Below, in pieces: positions 1-12,114 of a stretch of DNA of 64,000 nt. The number at the start of each line of letters is the position of its first letter. Positions within the stretch are counted from its first letter, which is position 1. The notes under the pieces are model-generated. The model saw nothing but the letters and a program-made list of their open reading frames with translations. It was not told the DNA's origin and ran no database searches. The DNA is from Sphingomonas sp. Leaf9 (GTDB lineage Bacteria > Pseudomonadota > Alphaproteobacteria > Sphingomonadales > Sphingomonadaceae), in NCBI RefSeq assembly GCF_001421355.1, contig NZ_LMKC01000004.1, positions 372,001-436,000 on the forward strand, in the 5' to 3' direction. The translations under genes and the position numbers were made by a program.

Positions 1-269
1 AAGCGATCCGCCTCGTGCGGGCCCTCGATCGGCACGCCCAGCTGCTCGGCGAGCGGCTTCGCCTCGCCGCAATGGTCGATATGACCATGGGTCAGCAGGA
101 TTTTCTCGATCGTCACGCCCTGCTGCTCGGCGGCGGCGAGCAGGCGCGGCAGGTCGCCGCCGGGATCGACGAATGCGCCGCGCATCGTCTTCGTACACCA
201 CAGGAGGGTGCAGTTCTGCTGGAGCGGGGTCACCGGGATGATCGCCGCGCGGATCGGGGATGGGGTCAT
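1..269 (-). CDS. MBL-fold metallohydrolase (glyoxalase II-like), C-terminus cut off
   Basis: Only the first ~89 residues lie in the window; the gene runs off the left edge. The readable protein starts MTPSPIRAAIIPVTPLQQNC and carries the metal-binding signature THGHIDH (H61, H63, D65, H66) of the metallo-beta-lactamase fold, in the layout of YcbL/glyoxalase II-like hydrolases. Such enzymes hydrolyse thioesters or related bonds at a binuclear metal site in the cytoplasm. The substrate cannot be told from this fragment. An in-frame ATG at 281 would add four residues (MACA); the inner ATG at 269 is preferred because it gives the usual family N-terminus. Divergent from the pabBC fusion. Confidence 0.85.
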   Translation of the reverse strand, partial: MTPSPIRAAIIPVTPLQQNCTLLWCTKTMRGAFVDPGGDLPRLLAAAEQQGVTIEKILLTHGHIDHCGEAKPLAEQLGVPIEGPHEADR

Positions 270-354
270 CGCACAGGCCATATCGCTTAACGCTGCGTAC
301 ACAAAGGTGTCACGATGCTTGCCCCGCGCGCGCGCAACCGGCAAGCGTGGGCGG

Positions 355-3347
<2,993 letters not shown>

Positions 3348-3377
3348 TTCCGCTGTAGAAACGGACTATTAGGGGCT

Positions 3378-3411
3378 GGTCCCTATCACGATCCGCATTG
3401 TGATAGGGACC
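3378..3411 (+). promoter_or_regulatory. Perfect 12-bp inverted repeat over the ribosome binding site of the GGDEF gene
   Basis: The arms GGTCCCTATCAC (3378-3389) and GTGATAGGGACC (3400-3411) are exact reverse complements around a 10-base spacer. The right arm ends two bases before the ATG at 3414 and contains the only Shine-Dalgarno-like run (AGGG). As RNA it would hide the ribosome binding site in a hairpin; as DNA it would be a symmetric operator. Which applies is not known. Confidence 0.6.
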
Positions 3412-3413
3412 GC

Positions 3414-4595
3414 ATGCTGCTCGATATCTCCACCCTGTATGTGATGGTCGCGCTGTGTTCGGTCGTAGCCGGCATCGTGCACCTGACCGCTGCCGCCGGG
3501 GGACGGTTCGGTTCGTGGGCAAACTGGTGGGGCGGCGGGCATCTGTTGCTCGGGGTCAGCGCGGTCATGCCGCTGCTGCGCGGCCTGGGCGTGCCCGGCC
3601 TCCTGACCATCGGCAATACGGCAGCCGCGCTCAGCTATGGCGCGATCTATGTCGGCATGCACCGCTTCGCCGACCCCGCCGCGCCGATCCGGCGATGGAT
3701 CGTGCTGACGGGAATCGTTGCGCTGCCGCTGCTGTTCTGGTCGTTGCCGCAGGATTTTGGCGATCGCATCGCCTATCTGAACGTCCTGCGGTCGCTGTTC
3801 GACGTTGCGACGGTCCTGCTGGCGATACGTATCGCGCGTCGCGAAATGCTGCGCACCGGATGGATCGTGGCGGTGATGTTCGCCATGACCGTGCCGATGT
3901 TCCTTGGCCGGGCGTGGTTCGCAGCCACCGGACAATTGGGCGGCGATCCGACCGGCATGCATGGCGGGCCGGCGGCGTGGATGGCGGCGGGGGCGATCGC
4001 CTTCATCATGTTCCGCGGCTTTTCGCTGCTGACGATGGATGCGGAACGGTGCGAACGGCGGCTGGCGACGCTGGCCGAACGCGACGGACTGACCGGCGCG
4101 GGCAACCGCACCGCGTTCGACCGGGCGCGGTCGGGGTGGCGCGGCGACGGTGCGGTGCTGATGATCGACCTGAACCGGTTCAAGGCGCTGAACGATCGCC
4201 ATGGCCACATGACGGGCGACGCGGCGCTGAAGATCGCGACGCGCGCGGCGGTCTGTTCGATCCCGATGTCGGGCCGGGTATTCCGCTGGGGCGGCGACGA
4301 GTTCGTCTGCGTCCTCCCGGGCCTGAACGATGCCGCGGCACAGGCGATAGCCGGGGAAATCGCCGCCCGCTTTACCCAGGGTACCACTGCACTGATCGGC
4401 CCGGACGAGGTGGCGGACCTGAGCGTCGGCTGGGCCACGGGACCGTTGGTGATGGTCGACACGCTGGTCGGACAGGCCGATGCGCGAATGTATGCCGAAA
4501 AGCGGCGGGGCCGGTCGGCATCACCGGTTTTGCAACGCAGCGTTGCCGAAAGCGCACCCCCGGCCATCTTGATTTCGCAGTCGCAACATGGTTGA
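3414..4595 (+). CDS. Membrane-anchored diguanylate cyclase (GGDEF)
   Basis: A 393-residue protein with an N-terminal hydrophobic region (~1-205, about six membrane-spanning stretches) followed by one GGDEF domain. Visible are RDGLTGAGNRTAFDR, the metal/substrate region MIDLNRFKALNDRHGHMTGDAAL and an intact active-site loop GGDEF (293-297). Such enzymes make cyclic di-GMP from two GTP at the inner face of the membrane. The four residues where an inhibitory I-site RxxD would sit are PMSG, so product feedback through that site is not expected. No EAL domain is present. The start lies directly behind a perfect inverted repeat that covers the ribosome binding site. Confidence 0.92.
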   Translation: MLLDISTLYVMVALCSVVAGIVHLTAAAGGRFGSWANWWGGGHLLLGVSAVMPLLRGLGVPGLLTIGNTAAALSYGAIYVGMHRFADPAAPIRRWIVLTGIVALPLLFWSLPQDFGDRIAYLNVLRSLFDVATVLLAIRIARREMLRTGWIVAVMFAMTVPMFLGRAWFAATGQLGGDPTGMHGGPAAWMAAGAIAFIMFRGFSLLTMDAERCERRLATLAERDGLTGAGNRTAFDRARSGWRGDGAVLMIDLNRFKALNDRHGHMTGDAALKIATRAAVCSIPMSGRVFRWGGDEFVCVLPGLNDAAAQAIAGEIAARFTQGTTALIGPDEVADLSVGWATGPLVMVDTLVGQADARMYAEKRRGRSASPVLQRSVAESAPPAILISQSQHG

Positions 4596-4744
4596 GGCTG
4601 TGCGCAACATGAACGGACGCGCCAGCGCCGGTTCAGCCCCGCAACCTATATCTTGCACCCAGTGATGGGCGATCCTCTCCTTTTGCGGGGTTCGTCCGAT
4701 GCCGCATCCCATCCGGGGCACGGCCGGGCAAGAGGACGAGACAG

Positions 4745-4891
4745 ATGACGACCAAGCGCACCGGATTCCTTCGCCATTTCATCAGCGGTTTCGCGCTGGG
4801 TGCCGTCGCGCTGGTCGCGGTGCAGGTGGCGGATCGCAGCGATGCGAAGTCGGTCCATCCCGCACCGTCGGTCGTCCAGCGCATCGGTTGA
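4745..4891 (+). CDS. Small single-pass membrane protein, function unknown
   Basis: A 48-residue reading frame, MTTKRTGFLRHFISGFALG followed by a hydrophobic run AVALVAVQVA and a short polar tail ending VVQRIG. It has one plausible membrane anchor preceded by positive charges, and a purine-rich stretch (GAGGACGAGACAG) before the ATG. It fills the gap between the diguanylate cyclase and msrA on the same strand. I do not recognise a family; the evidence is the hydrophobic profile, spacing and start context only. Confidence 0.45.
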   Translation: MTTKRTGFLRHFISGFALGAVALVAVQVADRSDAKSVHPAPSVVQRIG

Positions 4892-4963
4892 TCCGGGGCT
4901 GATCTGGCGGTGCGCGGTGGCGCACCCCATCTCGGTTCCCGGCATTGTTCGAGGAACCTTCCC

Positions 4964-5617
4964 ATGAAAGTCCTGCTGCCCGTCGCCATCGCCGCCATCG
5001 GCGTGGCCGCCCTGTCGATCCCCCCGGCTACGGCCGAGCGCGCGGTCCCGATCCCCGTCGTCACCAGCGACGTGCCCCCCACCCCCGGCCTTGCCACCGC
5101 CGTGCTGGCGGGCGGCTGCTTCTGGGGCATGGAGGCGGTGTTCGAACGGGTGAAGGGCGTGAAATCGGTCGTCAGCGGCTATGCCGGCGGCACGCGCCAG
5201 AGTGCGACCTACGACCAGGTATCGACCGAACGCACCGGCCATGCCGAGGCGATTCGCATCACCTACGACCCGCGCATCGTCAGCTATGGCACGTTGCTGC
5301 GCGTCTATTTCTCGGTTGCGCACGATCCGACGCAGCTGAACGGGCAGGTCCCCGATTCGGGGCCGAGCTATCGTTCGGCGATTTTTCCACAGAACCCGTC
5401 CCAGGCGCTGACCGCGCGGCGCTATATCGCGCAATTGACGCGGGCGAAGGCGTTCCCGAAGCCGATCGCGACGAAGATCGAGACCGGTGCCTTCTATCCG
5501 GCGGAGGCCTATCATCAGGATTTCGCCCGGCGGAACCCGTCCCACCCCTATATCGTGCGATGGGACAAGCCGAAGATCGCGGCGGCGAAGGCGGCGTATC
5601 CGGGGTTGGTGATCTGA
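4964..5617 (+). CDS. msrA: Peptide-methionine (S)-S-oxide reductase MsrA, exported
   Basis: A 217-residue protein with the MsrA active-site motif GCFWGMEAVFERVKGV (catalytic Cys ~52), SGYAGG, and the downstream TERTGHAEAIRITYDP and FYPAEAYHQDF blocks. It reduces the S form of methionine sulfoxide back to methionine in proteins. Residues 1-23 (MKVLLPVAIAAIGVAALSIPP) look like a cleavable signal peptide, so this copy probably works in the periplasm. The ATG at 4964 is chosen because it starts that signal peptide; the upstream extension to 4910 is not hydrophobic. A palindromic repeat follows the gene. Confidence 0.93.
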   Translation: MKVLLPVAIAAIGVAALSIPPATAERAVPIPVVTSDVPPTPGLATAVLAGGCFWGMEAVFERVKGVKSVVSGYAGGTRQSATYDQVSTERTGHAEAIRITYDPRIVSYGTLLRVYFSVAHDPTQLNGQVPDSGPSYRSAIFPQNPSQALTARRYIAQLTRAKAFPKPIATKIETGAFYPAEAYHQDFARRNPSHPYIVRWDKPKIAAAKAAYPGLVI

Positions 5618-5645
5618 TGTCGTAAGCGTATCGGCCAATCCCCGA

Positions 5646-5762
5646 CCGTTCGTGCTGAGTAGGGGCTGAGCGAAGTCGAAGACCCGTATCGAAGTACTTT
5701 GGCGCGGGCGGCCCTTCGATACGCCATTTCGATAAGCTCAATGGCTACTCAGGACGAACGGG
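5646..5762. repeat. Intergenic palindromic repeat (REP-like), two diverged inverted arms
   Basis: Left arm 5646-5694 and right arm 5712-5762 are inverted copies of one sequence: both read (from the outside in) CCGTTCGT, CTGAGTAG, TGAGC, TCGAA and CGTATCGAAG, with scattered differences. The element sits between the convergent ends of msrA and the DUF1489 gene. It has the look of the dispersed palindromic repeats common in sphingomonad genomes and could serve as a bidirectional terminator. Copies elsewhere in the genome cannot be seen here. Confidence 0.7.
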
Positions 5763-5783
5763 TTGATGGCAGGAGGTCACACT

Positions 5784-6182
5784 TCACAGCAACCCCAGCG
5801 CCATCAGCTCGCCGATCAGCCGCGGCGGCAGTTCATCGGCACCGGTGCCCTCCCCGCCCAGATCGGCGGGGGCATCGGCCTCCTCCAGATAGCGCCAGCC
5901 CTGGTGCGCGCGCTTCGGTCGTCCCTCGACCAGTACCAGCTTCGGCCCCAGGTGGATCGCGACGCGTCCGCCCTCCGCTTCACCAAAGCCGAGGATTGGC
6001 GAGCGGGCGACCAGCCGGTGCTTTAGGATCCAGAACAGCGACCCGCCCTCGATCTCCGCTGCCCGTTTCGGCAGGTAGCGGGTGGTTAGGAACCCGCCTT
6101 CGGCATGGCGCGTGGCCAGCCGCTCGGCGAGCTGTTCGACCGATTCGATGGCGAAGGCGACTTTGGTGAGATGCAGCGGCAC
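5784..6182 (-). CDS. DUF1489 family protein
   Basis: A 132-residue protein starting MPLHLTKVAFAIESVEQL, with the internal FLTTRYLPKRAAEIEGGSLFWILKHRLVARSPILGF and PKLVLVEGRPKRAHQGWRYLE stretches typical of the alphaproteobacterial DUF1489 family. No enzyme activity is established for this family. Compact soluble protein without signal peptide or membrane segment. It begins 45 bp after the stop of mgtE on the same strand, so the two are probably co-transcribed. Confidence 0.85.
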   Translation of the reverse strand: MPLHLTKVAFAIESVEQLAERLATRHAEGGFLTTRYLPKRAAEIEGGSLFWILKHRLVARSPILGFGEAEGGRVAIHLGPKLVLVEGRPKRAHQGWRYLEEADAPADLGGEGTGADELPPRLIGELMALGLL

Positions 6183-6227
6183 GCGCCCCAGATGGGAAGC
6201 GCGGTGGCCCGGCTCAACCCGCCAGCC

Positions 6228-7619
6228 TCAACCGGCAAGCCCGCTGACGGTCGCCAGCCCGAGGAAGACGAGGAACCCCATCGAATCGGTCGTCATCGTG
6301 ACGAAGATCGACGACGCGACCGCGGGATCGGCGTTGAACCGGTCGAGCGTCAGCGGGACGAACACCCCCGCAAACCCGGCGATGACGACATTCAGCAGCA
6401 TCGCGGTGCCGATCACCGCGCCCAGCTGTGGATTGCCGAACCACAGGGTGACGCCGGTGCCGATCAGCGCGGCGACGGTCGCGCCGTTCATCAGCGCGAT
6501 AATCATCTCGCGCCGGATCGCGCGCACCGTGTTCGACTGTGTCAGCTGGTTGGTGGCGAGCGCGCGCACCGTCACCGCCATCGTCTGCGTGCCCGCATTG
6601 CCGCCAAGGCCGGCGACGATCGGCATCAGCGCGGCCAGCGTCACCATCTTGTCGATCGTGGCGCCGAACGCGCCAATGATCGTCGCGGGCAGCAATGCGG
6701 TCATCAGGTTGGTGATGAGCCAGCGCACCCGCGCCTTGTACGAATCGCGGATCGGTTCGTTGATGTCGCCTTCGCCGGCACCCGACAGCAACAGCGCGTC
6801 CTCGCCCGCTTCCGCCTGGATGATGTGCACCACGTCGTCAACGGTAATCATGCCGACCAGCCGTCCGCTGCCATCGGTGACCGCTGCCGAGATCAGCGCG
6901 TATTTCTGAAAGCGCAGCGCGACCTCTTCCTGGTCCATGTCGACCGGGATAAGCGTCTGTTCGCGCGCCATCACATCGGCGATCGCGACCGAGCGCGGGG
7001 TGCGGAGAATCCATGACAGCTGGCAGGTGCCGACCGGCTTGTGCGCCGGGTCGACGACGAAGATTTCCCAGAAATCGGTGGTCAGCACTTCGTCTGCGCG
7101 CAGGTAATCCAGCGCGTCGCCGACGGTCCAATGCTCGGGCACCGCGACCAGCTCGCGCTGCATCAGGCGGCCGGCGGATTCCTCGGGATAGGACAGTGCC
7201 TCCTCGATCGCGGCACGATCGTCGGGGTCGAGCGCGCGCAGCACCGCGCGCTGTTCCGCATCGTCGAGATCCTCAATGATCGCGACCGCGTCGTCGGTGT
7301 CGAGCTGCGCGGCTAGATCGGCGACCTGGGTCGCGGTCAGCGCGTCGATGACCGCCTCGCGCACCCAGTCGTTCATTTCCGCCAGCACGTCGCCGTTCAA
7401 CCGTTCGGCGATGGCGGCGGCCAGGGCGGCGCGCTGTTCGCCGGGCACCAGTTCGAACAAATCGGCCAAGTCGGCGGGGTGGAGCGGTTCGACCAGCTCG
7501 CGCACGGCCTCGTCATCGCCGCGATCCACCGCGTCGCATACTGCGCGGACGAATTCGGGCTTCAGCCGGTCGTCCTCGTCCAGTTCGCTGGTCGTATCGG
7601 GAAGGTCGAGTTCGGTCAT
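6228..7619 (-). CDS. mgtE: Magnesium transporter MgtE
   Basis: A 463-residue protein with MgtE architecture: an acidic N-terminal helical domain (~1-130, with LHPADLADLFELVPGEQRAAL), two CBS domains (~135-255, ending in GMITVDDVVHIIQAEAGEDAL) and a C-terminal domain of about five membrane helices (~285-463) with the pore-region signature PIVAGLGGNAGTQTMAVTVRAL. The family forms dimeric Mg2+ channels gated by Mg2+ bound between the N and CBS domains. The ATG at 7619 (MTELDLPDTTSEL) is preferred over an in-frame start at 7667, which adds a basic stretch absent from the family. Divergent from the cyclophilin gene, with a long perfect palindrome between them. Confidence 0.94.
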   Translation of the reverse strand: MTELDLPDTTSELDEDDRLKPEFVRAVCDAVDRGDDEAVRELVEPLHPADLADLFELVPGEQRAALAAAIAERLNGDVLAEMNDWVREAVIDALTATQVADLAAQLDTDDAVAIIEDLDDAEQRAVLRALDPDDRAAIEEALSYPEESAGRLMQRELVAVPEHWTVGDALDYLRADEVLTTDFWEIFVVDPAHKPVGTCQLSWILRTPRSVAIADVMAREQTLIPVDMDQEEVALRFQKYALISAAVTDGSGRLVGMITVDDVVHIIQAEAGEDALLLSGAGEGDINEPIRDSYKARVRWLITNLMTALLPATIIGAFGATIDKMVTLAALMPIVAGLGGNAGTQTMAVTVRALATNQLTQSNTVRAIRREMIIALMNGATVAALIGTGVTLWFGNPQLGAVIGTAMLLNVVIAGFAGVFVPLTLDRFNADPAVASSIFVTMTTDSMGFLVFLGLATVSGLAG

Positions 7620-7729
7620 GGTCGCAACCCTCCACGCGCGGTTTCGCCCGCTGTAGCCATGCTGCACCGCCGTGCCAACGCCTGTGCGGTTGTCCTTGGC
7701 CGTTCGAACCCCTAGCTAGGCGGGCGCGT

Positions 7730-7813
7730 TGCGGTACCGGCCCGCTCCCCCACCCGACCACCCAAGCCAGTATCCTGATGGGTGGTCGGGTGGGGGAGCG
7801 GGCCGGTACCGCA
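7730..7813. repeat. Perfect 35-bp inverted repeat with 14-base spacer
   Basis: Bases 7730-7764 and 7779-7813 are exact reverse complements, separated by 14 bases (7765-7778). The arms begin TGCGGTACCGGCCCGC and end CACCCGACCACCCA. It lies between the divergent mgtE (start 7619) and cyclophilin (start 7862) genes, so it is not at the 3' end of either. A transcript crossing it would form a very stable hairpin ending 48 bases before the cyclophilin ATG. There is no T-run after either arm. Confidence 0.9.
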
Positions 7814-7861
7814 GCGATCCGGCATCTCCGGATCGACAAACAAGGTTTCAAGGAGCTTTCA

Positions 7862-8323
7862 ATGGCCGATACCCCCAGCACGCTCGTGATGACGCTCGAT
7901 ACCGGCGAAGTCCGCATCAAGCTGCGCCCCGACCTCGCGCCCAACCACGTTGCGCAAATCGTCAAGCTTGCCGACTCGGGCTTTTATGACGGCGTGCCGT
8001 TCCACCGCGTGATCGACGGTTTCATGGCACAGGGCGGCGACGGCGGTCGGCGCGACGGCACCGGCGGGTCGAAGGAACCGAATCTCAAGCAGGAGTTCAA
8101 CGCCGAACCGCATGTGCGCGGCGTGTGTTCGATGGCGCGGACGTCGGACCCGAATTCGGCCAACAGCCAGTTCTTCATCTGCCTCGACGATGCGACCTTC
8201 CTCGACCGCCAGTACACGGTCTGGGGCGTGGTCGAGAGCGGCATGGATGCCGTCGACGCGCTGCCCAAGGGCGAGCCGCCGCGCAATCCGGGCAAGATCG
8301 TGACCGCGCGCTCGGAAGCGTAA
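7862..8323 (+). CDS. Cyclophilin-type peptidyl-prolyl cis-trans isomerase
   Basis: A 153-residue single-domain cyclophilin that speeds proline cis-trans isomerisation in folding proteins. The family core is visible: the active-site FHRVIDGFMAQGGD (with the catalytic Arg), the MARTSDPNSANSQFFICLDDATFLDRQYTVWG block, and VVESGMDAVDAL. No signal peptide, so it is the cytoplasmic (PpiB-like) form. The ATG at 7862 follows a good Shine-Dalgarno sequence (AAGGAGC); the longer frame from 7778 would run through the palindrome arm. Confidence 0.94.
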   Translation: MADTPSTLVMTLDTGEVRIKLRPDLAPNHVAQIVKLADSGFYDGVPFHRVIDGFMAQGGDGGRRDGTGGSKEPNLKQEFNAEPHVRGVCSMARTSDPNSANSQFFICLDDATFLDRQYTVWGVVESGMDAVDALPKGEPPRNPGKIVTARSEA

Positions 8324-8331
8324 GGACCTCC

Positions 8332-8500
8332 GCCTCGTCGTCATTCCCGCGCAGGCGGGGGTGACGAGCGGGGCAGCGACTGCCCCCTCGTCCGTCATCC
8401 CGGCGCAGGCCGGGATCCATGGATGGGGGGACGTCGGCGAACAATCCAAAAACACCCGACACAATGGATTCCGGCCTTCGCCGGAATGACGAAGCGTCGG
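8332..8500. repeat. Compound palindromic intergenic repeat
   Basis: The spacer between the cyclophilin gene and the LysR gene contains several GC-rich inverted motifs: CGTCATTCCCGCGCAGGCGG with TGACGAG, then CGTCATCCCGGCGCAGGCCG reaching GGATCCATGGATGG, and finally GGATTCCGGCCTTCGCCGG with AATGACG. The second and third pieces are inverted relatives. They resemble the elements at 18241-18327 and 48615-48700 in their CGCGCAGGCGG core. This looks like nested or tandem insertion of REP-like elements between two convergent genes. Confidence 0.7.
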
Positions 8501-8508
8501 TGGTCTCC

Positions 8509-9396
8509 CTATTCCGCCGGCGCGTTCAGCGCCGTGACCAGCCAGTCGTGGAACAGCTTCACCGGCCGCTGCTGCAACAACCGCGGGCGGCACACGAACC
8601 AATGGCTGTAGGTCGAATCGACCGCCATATCGAACAGTGGCACCAGCCGGTCGTCGCGCGCCGTTTCGAAATGCGATTCGAGCATGAAGGCGACGCCCAG
8701 CCCCTGCGCCGCCGCCTCCAGCATCAGCGTGCCCGAATCGAACCGGTCGATCGCGACCGGCTCGATATCGGGAACCCCGGCGGCGTGCATCCAGTCGGCA
8801 AAGGTGTCGGGCATGTCACGGTGGATCAGCGCGGTATGCTGCGCCAGCTGCGACGGATCGGTGATCGGCGTACGATCGATCAATGCGCGTCCGGCGATCG
8901 CATAGACCCGGTTGCGATCGAGCCGCCGGGCATAGAGCGCCGGGTCGATGGCATGGTCCAGCACGATCGCGACGTCGATCCCCTCGCCCAGCCGCCCCAA
9001 CCCGTGATGCGCGGTGTCGAAATCGAGGTGCAGTTCGGGATGCTGGTCGTGCAGGTCGCCCATGCGCGGCATCAGCCGCTGGATCGCGAACAGCGGCAAC
9101 ACGCCCAGCCGCAGCCGCAACACCTCCACCGCGCCCGACATCTGTTCGACCGCGTCCGACAGCGTGTCGAGCGCGCCCGACAACAGCGTCAGCAGCCGTT
9201 CGCCGTCGTCGTTGAGCTTCAGCGCCTGATGCCGGCGCTCGAACAACGGCTTGCCGATGAAGCGCTCCATCGCCTGCACCCGGCGGCTGAGCGCGGGCGA
9301 CGACAGCGCCAGTTCGTCGGCGGCGAGCTTGACCGAGCCCAGCCGTGCGACATGCACGAACGCTTCGATCGCGGTGAGAGGTGGCAGGCGACGCAT
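8509..9396 (-). CDS. LysR-family transcriptional regulator
   Basis: A 295-residue regulator. The N-terminal winged helix-turn-helix (~1-65) reads LPPLTAIEAFVHVARLGSVKLAADELALSSPALSRRVQAMERFIGKPLFERRHQALKLNDDG, a standard LysR DNA-binding domain of the GcvA-like kind; residues ~90-295 are a substrate-binding domain. The effector is unknown. The ATG at 9396 is chosen because it places the helix-turn-helix at the expected position; longer in-frame starts run into the upstream regulatory region. It is divergent from the sRNA/cdc48 region, and a T-N11-A dyad at 9475-9489 is a plausible binding site. Confidence 0.92.
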   Translation of the reverse strand: MRRLPPLTAIEAFVHVARLGSVKLAADELALSSPALSRRVQAMERFIGKPLFERRHQALKLNDDGERLLTLLSGALDTLSDAVEQMSGAVEVLRLRLGVLPLFAIQRLMPRMGDLHDQHPELHLDFDTAHHGLGRLGEGIDVAIVLDHAIDPALYARRLDRNRVYAIAGRALIDRTPITDPSQLAQHTALIHRDMPDTFADWMHAAGVPDIEPVAIDRFDSGTLMLEAAAQGLGVAFMLESHFETARDDRLVPLFDMAVDSTYSHWFVCRPRLLQQRPVKLFHDWLVTALNAPAE

Positions 9397-9474
9397 CCGA
9401 TACCCTAACTTGGTTGCGGTGCGGTACACGCTGCACCGCGATCGTCTCGCTTGCAACCAGACTCCCGTATAGCG

Positions 9475-9489
9475 TTGCATTTTATGCAA
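9475..9489. promoter_or_regulatory. Candidate LysR binding site (T-N11-A dyad)
   Basis: TTGCATTTTATGCAA is a perfect 6+3+6 palindrome and fits the T-N11-A rule for LysR-type regulators. It lies 79 bases upstream of the lysR start and about 55 bases before the candidate sRNA. The AT-rich perfect dyad stands out in this GC-rich DNA. Binding is inferred. Confidence 0.5.
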
Positions 9490-9542
9490 TGCGAATTGCT
9501 TTGTTCGCACTTGCACAAAAACGTGCCGCACCGCACATAGGA

Positions 9543-9607
9543 CGTGCCTTTCAGGCATCCTCTCCTAAAAACTTTCCGGCCGGTCGTTTTCGATCGGCCT
9601 TTTTTTT
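9543..9607 (+). ncRNA. Candidate small RNA (or leader attenuator) upstream of the CDC48-like gene
   Basis: Two hairpins frame a single-stranded middle. The first is TGCCT-TTC-AGGCA (9545-9557). The second is an intrinsic terminator: 9578-9586 pairs with 9591-9599 (GGCCG outer stem, TCG/CGA inner stem, TTTT loop) and is followed by eight T residues (9600-9607). The linker at 9560-9577 holds CTCTCC, able to pair with Shine-Dalgarno sequences. A weak promoter (TTGCAC at 9511, 17-base gap, CACATA at 9534) could start transcription near 9545. No reading frame ends here on the + strand, so the terminator needs its own transcript: either a ~65-nt sRNA or an attenuated leader of the gene at 9676. Confidence 0.5.
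9578..9607 (+). terminator. Rho-independent terminator upstream of the CDC48-like gene
   Basis: A GC-rich stem (9578-9586 with 9591-9599; one G-T pair inside), a TTTT loop and a run of eight T residues make a strong intrinsic terminator reading rightwards. It ends 68 bases before the ATG at 9676, an unusual position for a terminator, and supports the sRNA or attenuation reading of the preceding sequence. Confidence 0.8.
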
Positions 9608-9675
9608 CGCCTTGTTGCCGGCAACCCACCGCCCATATCCGCCGTTCCTTGGCGTTCAGTTCAGGACGGAATTTG

Positions 9676-11964
<2,289 letters not shown>

Positions 11965-12114
11965 CGCGTGCGGGGACCGTCGGCACCGGCCGGCCCCCCA
12001 CCCGATCGGTACCGACATTCGTCGCAGCGCGAAACCGATCCGCTTGCAAGTTCGTTGCGCTTTTGCGACGACGCGCTGACCATGGCCTTTCGCGCCATCC
12101 GTTCGAGGATTTGC

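Noticed and set aside
7620..7729. Mg2+ riboswitch upstream of mgtE
   Set aside because: I could not trace a ykoK/M-box-like architecture; the only strong structure is the 35-bp palindrome, which lies on the far side of the spacer.
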